DNA from: Epiperipatus broadwayi
Taxonomy: Eukaryota; Onychophora; Udeonychophora; Euonychophora; Peripatidae
NCBI GenBank assembly: GCA_028023455.1
Contig: JAQFVV010006231.1
Coordinates: forward strand, 5,344,036 to 5,408,035
Reading direction: 5' to 3'
DNA: 64,000 nt
A model generated the notes under the pieces. That model was not told the origin of the DNA and did no database searches. It was given only the letters and a program-made list of their open reading frames with translations. Made by a program: the position numbers and the translations under genes. The first letter of the stretch is position 1; the number at the start of each line of letters is the position of its first letter. Positions 44,901 through 55,490 of the stretch are shown one piece after another.

Positions 44901-45665
44901 ATTAATCTTTCTGGCTTTTAGAGTTAGTATATGCTGATGATTGTGCTGTCCTTGCCAATTCAAGAGGTGGTGTATAGAATATTATTAATGTTTTGAATGC
45001 TACATTTGACAAGTAAAAAGGTATAATACTTCTTACAGGAAAATTTATATTATAAAAGTGAAAATTGGATAACCTTTTGATGCCAGTATAAAGGCATTAG
45101 AAAAAATTTATTTAAGGATGCTCTGTAAAATTTTAAAAATACAATGCAACACCATAAAACCAATCAATACATTTGTCAACTTACTGAATGTAATACTATA
45201 GAAACCATTATTGTAAAATCAGACTATTATTGGATTGGTCAAATAAAATAAGTGAATAATGCAAAACTTCTTAAAAGAATGTTTTATAATGAACTTGAGT
45301 GTGATTTTCATGGAAGAGGTAAATCCCATTACATTATAAGGATTAGCTCAAAGATATTGTAAATTGATTGTTTTCATTGGGAAAATATGGCAGAGAATAG
45401 AATACACTGGAGGGCTATAATTAAATATGCTGTTGAAGTTTCTCATAAAGAAAAATTTTCTGCTCAATAGATTAAAAGTGGGTGACTGCAAAATACCAAA
45501 CAGAAAAATGAATTAGCATGTTCTGTATGTGAACATATTTGCAGTTCATAGATTGGTTTGTATAATCATTGCAAAACTCACTTCTAGAGCAGTCCCCCCC
45601 CCCACCCTTGGAATTGAAATGGCCAAACTCATTTATGAGTGCTGCAATAATGTCTGTTTAAAACT
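44901..45665 (+). pseudogene. Second LINE family, reverse transcriptase C-terminal remnant
   Basis: Translation across stops gives LELVYADDCAVLANSRGGV (RT motif C with the YADD catalytic pair), then ASIKALEKIYLRMLCKILKI, WENMAENRIHWRAIIKYAVE, and CSVCEHICSS..IGLYNHCKTH. The last resembles a C2H2-like finger at the C-terminus of a distinct invertebrate LINE group; the middle resembles its connection region. It differs from the RTE-like copies (FADD box, no finger). Many stops; 5' parts absent. Confidence 0.8.
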
Positions 45666-45792
45666 TAATTTAATAATGAATGTTAAAACAATTTTTTAGC
45701 CAATGATATAAGAAATATATAAACAGTTTATAGTTCATTTTTCACATTAAAGAAAAAAAAATTCTGTTTATAGTTCTCATATTTTTTTAACG

Positions 45793-45975
45793 TAGGCATC
45801 AAATTCAGTAGAAATTCTAGATTTTATTTTTTTGTAGCATAAATCTGTTCAGAGCCTGGATTGAGAGGCATCTTATCCTGATTAAATTTGGTTGTGATCA
45901 AACTTAAATTCTTTATCCCTAATAGTATTTTACCATAAGCTTTTGGAAAATTGGGGATTTTTTTTTCATTTAATA
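45793..45975 (-). repeat. Inverted copy of the piggyBac-like tail
   Basis: Inverted and diverged copy of 46780-46972 (shared gcatcaaattcagt and aaatctgttcagagc). Read on the minus strand it gives a peptide with NFPKAYGKIL and NLSLITTKFNQDK. Together the two copies form arms about 1 kb apart around the 46440 remnant. Confidence 0.6.
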
Positions 45976-46439
45976 AAAAATAAAAGTGCAAGTTATACTT
46001 TTTTTTCAGTTTTAAATAATAAAGCAATTTACTTAGTGAAATTTTTATGTAAGAATTTGTAATTGTAAAAAAATTATATTTCTTGTAAAGAAAAGTTTTT
46101 CAATTTCAACTTTCCATTTATATATATATATAGAATTTAAATATTTATATATTGCATAAAGATTTTTTGTAAATATATTCTATACATATAATTAAAATTT
46201 CTTTTATGATACAATGAAAGTAAGGATTTTTATTCTTTAGATGACTTTGATAATGCTTTTTTTTTTTGCTTGTTACAGGTTTTTGATATATATATAATTA
46301 GAATTTTATGAACAAAGATTTTAGATTTTTCTCTCTATAAATCTTAGATAAGAATTTCCAAGTATAGATGAGGACAAAAAAAAAGAATACAATGTATAAT
46401 GCTAGATCTTGGCTTCCACTGAATATGCAAAATATTTCA

Positions 46440-46972
46440 TCACTTACCCTCACTGTTTTACTTTGCAGAGAAATCAGGTATCATTGTCAACAGAGACAGA
46501 TATGCTAAAGTGCTGAAATATTTGGTATAATTTTTGATGACACATTTCTACAAAAGATTGTCATGGAACAAATAATTATGCAAATCAGTATCCATTAGCA
46601 AGAGTGAGCAAAAGAAAGTCAAGACATAAAAGCTGGAAACCCACCTAACTTTGTAAATGAGTTGAGGCTGCTTTTCAGGTAATGATTTTGCAAAGCATCA
46701 TCAAAATGACTTATCAGAATTGGGTCTGATTAAAAAAGAAAAAAAATCCCCTTAGCTTCTCTGATGACAGGCACTATTGAAGATTTTTTTTTCAATTTTC
46801 AAGAGCATATGGTGAAATACTAACAACAAAGAATTTAAGTTTTGATCTCAACTAAACTTCAACAGGATAAAGTGTCTCAACCAATGCTCTGAACAGATTT
46901 GTGCTACAAAAATTGGAAATCTAGAATTTTCACTGAATTTGATGCCGATATTAACTATATTTAAAATGTAAC
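46440..46972 (+). pseudogene. piggyBac-like transposase N-terminal remnant
   Basis: Translating across frames gives FDDTFLQKIVMEQ, NNYANQYPLARVSKRK, SRHKSWKP and MILQSIIKMTYQNW. The order matches the start of piggyBac-type transposases, where a ..LI..ETNRYA.Q block precedes a ..W.P.T..E....G..L.MG... block. The nuclease Asp blocks are not visible. The region after 46780 gives AYGEILTTKNL and NFTEFDAD, shared with the inverted copy at 45793-45975. Heavily decayed; I am only moderately sure of the family. Confidence 0.4.
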
Positions 46973-48140
46973 ATAGATTCGATTGTGTTACTGATGCATT
47001 TAACAGTAAAAGATATTTCATCTTAATGTTACAATTAGATTAGTTACAAATATAGTTGTTCTTTTACTCAATTTACTCATATATATATATAGTTCATGGA
47101 TTGGTTTGCATAATTATTACAAAATTCATTTCTAATATATTATTTATTTATTTATTAAACAATATAAACAAAACAAAATAGAATGACTCCAAGAGAAAAA
47201 ATACTTATGCAAGGCTTCATAAGAGTAATTATATTCCAAAATAATTATATATAAAAAAAGAGATAATATTATATATATTAATTGAACCCATACAAAACAT
47301 ACTGTGAATAACTTTACAATGATTAATACAACCATAAATTATAAAGGTAGGAAATGGTTATCAAAATTGATTACACAAGGAGAAAAAAAAGAAAGAATAT
47401 ATATAATTATTCATGTGCAATATATACAAATGTTAAAACAATAAACAAAAAATATTGTTACACATAATACAATAATCAAAGTTTCAAACTTTTTTTTAAA
47501 TATGTAAAGTGATATATAGGCATCATCGGTAGTGTTCTGTTCTATCATGTCAGCCACTTAGATAGTGCTATTTCTAGCTAAATTGCTAGAAATAAGTTTA
47601 CCATGGCCGCAGCCAAGCTAATAGCCTTCCTTCTATGATAAAACACAGAAAGAGTCCATTTGCTCAGCTGCCAGCTACTACTGTGCCTTTTTTCTATTCT
47701 AAAACCACAGAAAAATGTTTTCATTGGCTGCTGTAGTTGCTTGTGTTACACATTTCATTGTAATGCTGTATTGTCTATTTTCACTACACGTGAGGGTGTT
47801 TTGACTGCATCGTGTCTAAATAATTGAACTTTTCAGGTCTGTTTTTTTTTATGTGAACTGACCTTTTGGGTACCTTCTAATAATTTTGACATTGTCAACA
47901 CTGTTCCATCAGGACTGTGTAACCCTCACAAATTGGATTTTAGGGTGCGGCACAGCACTATTTTGAAGATCCCGATGAAAGTAACGTATACATGAGAAAT
48001 CAACTGAGACAAGTAAGATGGCTGCTTCGAACTCTGAAAATTGGCAATTTCCAAATACCGAAGTCAGCTTTCACTTTAATAGTTATAATTATTAACTTTA
48101 GTGGGTAAATTGCAATCTAATTTACTTTTTCCCCAAAATG
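46973..48140. other. No gene; 47500-48060 is less AT-rich and unassigned
   Basis: 46973-47500 is AT-rich low complexity. 47500-48060 has a more balanced composition (ccatggccgcagccaagc, gggtgcggcacagc) but no frame or RNA fold I recognise. It may be a repeat body leading into the tandem array that follows. Confidence 0.35.
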
Positions 48141-48146
48141 CAGTGA

Positions 48147-48790
48147 CTGATTAATTACTGTCCAAAAAAGAGTAAAATTTACTTTTATTTTTTATTAGAA
48201 AAGTACCGTAACTTTTTCTATACACCCACACACACACAAAGAAACCTGTCTCTGATTAATTACTGTCCAAAAAAGTCTCCGCTATATTTACTATTATTTG
48301 TTATTAAAAAAGTAACACAACTTTTTATATAAACACACACACAAACAAAAAAATGCCAGTCTCTGATTAATTACTGTCCCAAAAAGTCAAAGTTGGCTTT
48401 CATTTTAAAATTTTGTTTGAATTTTTAAATTTTGTGGAAGTTGTAATATAATTGACTTTGATTTCAAAACACAGTGTTTCTGATTAATTAATGTCCCAAA
48501 AAATTTACTCTTATTTTCTTTTAAAAAAGGAATGTAACTTTTTATATATACACACACACATTAAAAAAAAAGCCAGTCTCTGATTAATTCCTGTCCAAAA
48601 AACGTCTCTAATATACTATTCTTTGCTATTAAAAAGTAACATAATTTTTTATCGACACAAACACACACAAAAAGCCAGTCTCTGATTAATTATTGTCCCT
48701 AAAAGTCCAAAAAGTCTGTTTTCATTTTTATATTTTGTTTGAATTTTTTAATTTTGTATAAATTGTAATATAATTTACTTTTATTTCCTA
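48147..48790. repeat. Tandem repeat of about 101-116 bp, six units, higher-order pattern
   Basis: The phrase ctgattaatt.(c/a)tgtcc starts at 48147, 48252, 48363, 48479, 48580 and 48682 (spacing 105, 111, 116, 101, 102). Most units carry a (CA)n run and aaaaagccagtct before it. A longer insert (tttcattttaaaattttgtttgaattttt-like) occurs at about 48395 and 48720, so three units form a superunit of about 325 bp. Confidence 0.88.
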
Positions 48791-48930
48791 TTCCAAAAAT
48801 AAAGTCAACAGTTCTTTAGAATCACTGGCTCAGGAACATTATATCTATGTGTTTTTGTTTAGCATCAACACCATCAAGCGGATGATACATAGAACAGAAA
48901 ACTACCACAAACATTTATTGATAGTGACAA

Positions 48931-49223
48931 TTGTAACTAAATAGCCTACAGCTATTTTCCAAATTAAAATCTGGCAATGTTAATTTAATGTTTTTATCTA
49001 AATGAGTATTTACAATAAATAATTTATGATATAAAAGGGGATGATGATGATATATATCAGAAATCACTTTGTACTTATAAATCTTAACAAAAGACAATAA
49101 TATATATTATCATTCTTTCTTTTTATATCATACATTATTCATTGTAAATAGTCATTTTTATAAATATTCAATTAATATTGCCAGATTTTAATTTGGAAAG
49201 TGGCAGTAGGTAATTTAGTTACC
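48931..49223. repeat. Foldback element, about 105-nt arms
   Basis: The left arm 48931-49037 and right arm 49119-49223 are inverted copies (ttccaaattaaaatctggca against tgccagattttaatttgg), around an 81-nt centre. No coding. Confidence 0.88.
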
Positions 49224-49353
49224 ATGTTGTCAGACTATATGGTTTTTTTTGTTATTTCAATACATATTGCCCAGATATCATTTTATATATTTGAAAAGTA
49301 GTTTGAAACATTGGTTATTGTATTGTGTAACAATATATGTGTATATTATCGTA

Positions 49354-49916
49354 TTAACATTTAATTCAAAATAAATACATACAAACTGTATATAAAGAAA
49401 ACTCGGTTTAATACTTTAACAGCATGGTATGCTAAGCATACTTTCGACTAACTGGTAGTCATATTCATAGTAATAGTTGTCCAAGAAGGTTGTGACATTT
49501 ATAAAAGAATAACCAAGACACGGGATTTGCATAAAATTTGAATATAGGATGTAAATAATTTAAACAAGCCACTTTTTTGATAGGGGAACACAGAATTTTT
49601 TTTGATTGTTGGTAATATGCTAGGTCTCTTTAATTTTACATTTAGCATCATTTTTTTGGGAGCAGTCAATCCTGCATCCTCCTATCAAAATAGTGGCTCA
49701 TTTAAATTAACTTATTTACATTCTACATTCAAATTTTATACAAGTCCCCATTCTTGTTTATTCTTTTATAAATATCACAAACTTCTTGGACAACTATTGC
49801 TATGAATATGACTACCAGTTAGCCAAAAGCATGCTAAGCATATCATACTGTTAAAGTAATAAACCAAGCTTTTCATCATATACATTTTGTATGCATTTAT
49901 TTTGAATTACATTGTT
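49354..49916. repeat. Foldback element, about 235-nt arms
   Basis: The left arm 49354-49590 and right arm 49676-49916 are inverted copies (ttaattcaaaataaat and gcatggtatgctaagcata against tgctaagcatatcatac), with some mismatches, around an 85-nt centre. It directly follows the foldback at 48931. Confidence 0.88.
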
Positions 49917-49974
49917 CTGAGAAAAGTTTTTAAAAGATTGAAGTTATATTGTATTAACATTTGTATCTATATAT

Positions 49975-50560
49975 TATTTTAAAATTAAAATAAAGGAGAA
50001 AATAATTCTTAAATAAAATTGATTTGTTAAAAACTAAAAGAAAATTAAAAGAGTTATGTTTAACATATATATTCGCACAGTTGGAATTTTTTTTTTTTTT
50101 AGCTTCTAAGTATTTTCAAATGCCAATATATTTGTACCATCTATTTGTAGATGGTACATTATCGTCCATCCCCACAAACAAAATAATATTATTCTTAATA
50201 AGGTTAAAAGTATAACTTTTTTTTTTGTATTAGCGTACTGATATATATATTTTGTAGATTCATTTACAAGTGATATGCGGCTTTAAAGCCCACTTTTAGG
50301 GTCTAACATGATGGGAATGATTTACACATTCACCTGTGTCCTTTATACTCAATGTAAAGCTGACAATAAGAAGTCCAAATCTAAGCACATACAAGTGTTG
50401 CTCATTCTTTTGAGACTTAGCTTCCCATTTCTTGGGAACCTATTCTTATAAGACTCATGGCATTTAAGGATGGTCTTATGTCACCTACTGCATATATGAA
50501 CTCGGGGCTATGCTTCTCCAGTATCCGCCTCCCTGATCAATGCTGTGAAAATCTACATCA
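49975..50560. repeat. Repeat module H, left copy
   Basis: 49975-50076 is an inverted copy of 55379-55490 (both hold agtttttaacaaatcaatt in opposite senses). 50085-50560 is a direct copy of 52985-53455 (shared aaagcccac, taacatgatgggaatga and aagcacatac). Together these suggest one complex element of about 5.5 kb with inverted ends and an internal direct repeat. Confidence 0.65.
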
Positions 50561-51190
50561 GCCACAATTTGTATTTTTTTTCCCTATAAGTCATATATAT
50601 AAAAAAATATTTTTACATTCGTATAATCAGGGTTTAAAATTGTATCTCAGGTAGTGGTTTGTTTCGAAGCCAAATGTTGGGAAGCCATTGTAATGTTTTT
50701 CATGTTTTGGTAGATTCTTATAGGCCTTCTTTTACACACTATGAAGAAAATATCTTGTTCCTATTTCCAAAAACATAGCTTATTTTCTGATTAACTGGTC
50801 TACTAATTGTTACAATCTATGCTACTGGTGGAATCAGCTTTTTATTTATTTTTATAAGGGCACCAGGATTCATACAAGAATCCGCTGAAATCTGTTGCGT
50901 TGCATAGTTTAAAAAGAAATGTATTGCAAAAATCAGGGTTTAGATTTATTGTCCTTTTAAGGATCTCTATGAATCTTATCCGGGGCTAAAAGTATTAAAT
51001 ATAATGGTAAAGGTAATTTCTTTAACTAAATATTAATAAACTAATGTTAACAATATCTAATATTCAAATTAAGAACGTACAAAGAGAGTGCTAAATTAAT
51101 ACTAAATATTTTATTAAAATTTACTTAAAATCTTTATACAAGAATTAGTAAAGAAAAAATTGGAAAAGAAAAAACATACACTAATCCAAA
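50561..51190. other. Interior of composite H, no gene seen
   Basis: Nothing recognised apart from its position between the H modules. Confidence 0.35.
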
Positions 51191-52199
51191 TATACCTGGG
51201 TCTCATTTTACGCGATAGATAGGTTCCTCAGAAAACATGCGCAAATGAAATCACGCAAAAATAGACGTAACTTATCTTGAAAAAGGGGGGATATAGACTG
51301 TGATTTTTCAAAATTCATGTAAAAGCAAAGCACCAACATAAAATTACTTTAAAATTCACGCAAAAAAAATAAGGAAATAAAATATGACTTATAAAAAATT
51401 TTAAATTTGAAAAAAATTGATACAAGACAAACTTTTTTTAACTATAATATTTAATTTTATTCAAAACAATATATTTTTATGCATAATTTACAGTACAGTA
51501 ATTGACATTTTTTTATACACGTTTTAATTATTATCGCTACTTGCCAATAAACAGGTTCATTTGCAAACTGGTAAAAAATCAGATTCTTCACAGGAGGAAA
51601 TACAACTAGTGCCAACTTCACTCTCATGTTGTGTTAATGGTTTTCTGGTGACAACATAATTAGTAATTAATCTTTGAGATGATGATTTTATTAATTATTT
51701 ATGAAGCTTGCGATATCCAGACATATAACCATTTAGCTCTCGTTAGAATTTAAGAGCATGTTCGTGATTAGTGTCATTAATAAGAAAATAATTAAAAATA
51801 AACTTGCGGACACTAAATGATTAATAATTGATTACATTCTTTTTTAAAAAGAAAAAACAAAATGAGATTTAAAATGCAAAATTAACACGCACAATGTTTG
51901 AACAAATTTACGTTATAATCTTGTAAAATTTAAGGTGTGTATACATAAAATGTGGAAATCATGATTTTAATTTCATTATTGCATAAAATCTTACTATTAT
52001 AAAGCACTGAAAATATTGAAATTACTAAGATGAAAGTCGAATTCCAATAATGTGCTATAACTTTCAATATGACATAAGTGTGCAAAATTTATTATTTAAA
52101 GTAATAGCGCATTGTTGGAGTTCGACTTCCGGAGAAACGAGAATCGCGTAACTTTAAAATCGCGTTAAATAAATCCGCATAAAAAGAGACCCAGGTGTA
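51191..52199. mobile_element. TA-flanked DNA transposon, 1,005 bp, non-autonomous
   Basis: The element 51193-52197 is flanked by TA on both sides (51191-51192, 52198-52199). The ends are inverted repeats: left ACCTGGGTCTCATTTTACGC, right its near complement (gcataaaaagagacccaggt). Subterminal ACGCGA-type motifs recur on both sides (ttacgcgat, atcgcgtta). A TA duplication and such ends fit the Tc1/mariner/pogo group. No transposase frame, so non-autonomous. It is inserted within composite H. Confidence 0.8.
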
Positions 52200-52984
52200 C
52201 TATTAATCAGATGAAAAGTTCTTGTTACATTTAAATTCTTCTAGCTAGTTCCTTGAAGCATTGGAAATCAGTCACTATTGGTATTATTATTATTTCTGAT
52301 TAATGTTAATTTGCATTAAAGTCACAAATTGTGAGTAAATAATCTTAACTTACTGGTAAGCTTGTATTAGTTCTTATAATATACTTGTTTTCCTTTGGGA
52401 TCCCATTCCATAGCTGGAGCAAGAAGCTCGGTTGTGATGACCTCTTCGTTATGAAAGATAGTGTTCACAAGGCTTCATTTCCATTCTTGCATGATCATAG
52501 TGTCCCTGTGCAGATGCATTTCACTGTAACAGGTTACTCTCACGAAAACCCCCAATTCTAAAAACACATGATCAGAAGATAAATGAAACACCTACATCAA
52601 AGTTGTCCTCTTCTTTTTATACCTCGATCCAGTTTTGAAACTTCTGCACATGTTATTAGTATCATGACGCTTAGGTTTATAATCTTATACATTTATTTTC
52701 TTTTTCTGATACAAAGTTCTTTTTTTGGTAAATTATTTCTGCAATCTTTAATCAATATCCTAAAGGTTTTCTTGATCATAATCTTTGTACTTTTGGAATT
52801 CTTTTTGTTTATCTAGATTAGTAATCTGCATGCCTTTTTTATTCTTTCCAAATTCAACTTTTATTAAATTACAGATAAATAATTCGAAACAAAAAAAAAT
52901 CAACTCTCATTGCACGTTTTAAAAAAATAAATTATATTAAGGAAATTGCGTCTTTTTACACATCTTTAAATTCTACCTTTTTTT
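52200..52984. other. No gene; interior of composite H
   Basis: 52390-52570 has a more even base composition (ccattccatagctggagc) but no domain in any frame. The frame at 52583-52816 is hydrophobic low complexity. Confidence 0.35.
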
Positions 52985-53455
52985 TAAAGCTTTTACCAAA
53001 TGTTAATATATTTGTACCATATATAAATAAATGATATAATACCACTGTGACCAGGGGATGAGAATAAAATAGGGTTTAAACTAATTTTATTCTTAAGTTT
53101 TAAGTCCATATTCATTTTTTTTTGTATTAACGTGCTGATATATTTTGTAGACTTATTCACAAGTGACATGTCACTTTAAAGCCCACATTTAAGATCTAAC
53201 ATGATGGGAATGAGAAACATTTCCACATTCATCTGTTTTTCTGCTCAAGCATAATACTAACAATAAGAAGCCCAAGTCATAAGCACATACGAGCGTTGCT
53301 CGTTTTGACTCTTACAGGCTCTCAGCAATGTGGTTCACCCTCCCATTTCTCAGGAACCCTGCTACAAATAGATTGATGGGCATTTACAGACCATCTTATG
53401 TTAATTATAATGGTCAGGGAATTTTCAACTCTTATATCTGCTGTACAGGGCACCA
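52985..53455. repeat. Repeat module H, right direct copy
   Basis: Direct, diverged copy of 50085-50560, about 2.9 kb away. Both hold the block from atatatttgtaccat to cccatttct.ggaacc. The copy is moderately diverged, so not a recent duplication. Confidence 0.75.
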
Positions 53456-55378
53456 CTTGGCCATTTGAACCTAGAAAATTTATAGTGTAGGCAGATACTT
53501 CTTGTTAAGATCTAAATTTTGACATTATCCCTTGCCACTAGCTCAAGGAGATGCAGAGATTTAATATATAAAAACTTATTTTAAACATTTTTATAAAGAC
53601 AAAGATTTTAAAAAAAAAAAAGCCACTGCCAGTAATAACACACAAAAATATTTATTGTCACACATATATAAATTTAACTTTGAGGAATAAATTGAGATTT
53701 TATTATCAATTTTAAATTTAAATTATTTCAGTAAGTCCGCACAGATGGACACTTATATAATATTTTTATTTTAGAATATTGAGTATAGATAAGCTACATA
53801 GTTTATTTACACAATTAAAACTTTTCAAAACATCCAACCTCAGGCTAAAATTTCACATCCATATCAACATTTGCTTCCTAATATACAGATGCAACCAATG
53901 CAATATGAAGGTGCTAGCATAAAACCACATTGACAGGAATGTGTGTCTGCAGTGTGATATTATTTAAAGGACGTATCCTCATCCAGTAAAGGAATGGGCA
54001 TGTGTATGGTGAAGGAATCACGTATATAAAATATTAAAGAGAAGTGCTATGCATGGAGGGAGCATGGTACTTTTGCCTACTTATAATCCCTATCCATAGA
54101 GCTAAAGGAAATCAATGTCACAGGAATACTCTGCATCCATTGCAATGCAATAACTACACTTTTGGGTCATGCATTCAATTGGGCACACTTGCCCTGTATG
54201 CTAACACACTTCATATTACATTGATATAAACACCCCTATATCCCTCCACAAGCATTGACTTAACTATGAAACAGTCTGAAATTAAATCCCTTTAAACTAA
54301 CATAAACAATTCTAAATATAATGTTATTAATTGAATTGCATAGGAGAAATTACAATAAAGTAAACCCATTGACACTCATCATAAGGTACTGCATTGACAG
54401 CAGTAACTTAAAAGATATATATATGGGTAAATACGTTGAGACATTCAGCATGAGTTTTCATATTTACTAATATATACCAAATGGCTGTGCACGTACAGGC
54501 ATATACATTTTATGTATATGAAAATCTTAAGAAATAACTAACATAAACATCAATGAATCTATGCAGCCATCTACACCCATCTTTAAATTTAATAATTTAA
54601 TTAACACATAATAATAAATAAATAAAAAAGAGAAATGGAAATGACTAATTCGCAAACTTAATACATAAAAAATAATATTAATAATTGATTTAGAGTTCTT
54701 TTAAGTCAGATAAGAGTTATACCTTATGTTAAAAATTGAAAGCTTGTTTAAAGTTCATATTAGATAAACAAAAGAGTTCATACTTTCCGGATTCCTGCAG
54801 ATTTAGAAGTCCATCTTAGTGATCACTTTTGTAGATTGTCCATCCTCCTTGGAAACAAAGCCACTACTTGCCAATGCTTGGGTCAGGAACTGTCATTTGG
54901 AAGGCCTCAACTGGTGCATGCAAAGGAAAACTCTTTGTTGCAAGACTCCTACATCATGGAGTCCACAATACAGTTGCAAGATCATATCTAGGTTAATAGT
55001 CAGAATTAACCCACAACAATAACTTATTTTTCTTTTTATAATATTATAGCCTCTTATCAGCATTTTTACAGATCCATCGAACATGACATCATTTGTTCTT
55101 AAGGTCCTGATGTTTTCGTTTGGTGCTTCCATTGGTTAATCTTTAATTTCATTCTCTTATCTGACCTTTATTATTTAAGTGCCCCAAGGGCTAGTTTGCT
55201 TTACATTTAATTAATAAAACAGTCATTTCCATTTACTAAGATTAAGCATGATTCTTAAAATAGAAATTAATTAATATTTATTTGTATTTTCTTTTATATA
55301 ACTTCTTTAAATCTTTACTTTTTTTAAAAAATTTCTTACTTTTAAATACTTTTTTTTTAAAAAAAAAAAAAATCCACC
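53456..55378. other. No gene assigned; small exon-like frame at 54893-55132 (minus)
   Basis: 53800-54260 and 54780-55150 are less AT-rich than the surroundings. The minus-strand frame from 55132 (MEAPNENIRTLRTNDVMFDG...) starts with a clean ATG and a non-repetitive peptide, but has no domain I know and no visible continuation. It could be an exon or repeat. I do not call a gene. Confidence 0.35.
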
Positions 55379-55490
55379 TGCGCGAATAATATATGTTTTA
55401 AGCATAACTTTTTAAATTTTCTTTTAGTTTTTAACAAATCAATTTTATTTAAGATTTATTTTCCCCTTTATTTTAATTTTAAAATATTGT
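55379..55490 (-). repeat. Repeat module H, inverted terminal copy
   Basis: Inverted partner of 49975-50076, with similarity extending into the neighbouring poly-T. Probable right end of composite H. Confidence 0.75.

Noticed and set aside
48147-48790. CRISPR array
   Set aside because: Repeats and spacers are both repeated and unequal in length, the setting is animal DNA and no cas genes are present. It is a tandem repeat.
4818-51206. Similarity of tacctgggttta (43-bp repeat) to the transposon end tacctgggtctc
   Set aside because: Only eight or nine bases shared, with different continuation; chance is sufficient.
54893-55132. Minus-strand frame MEAPNENIRTLRTNDVMFDG as a gene or exon
   Set aside because: No domain, no partner exons seen and a repeat-rich setting. 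Mentioned in the stretch entry only.
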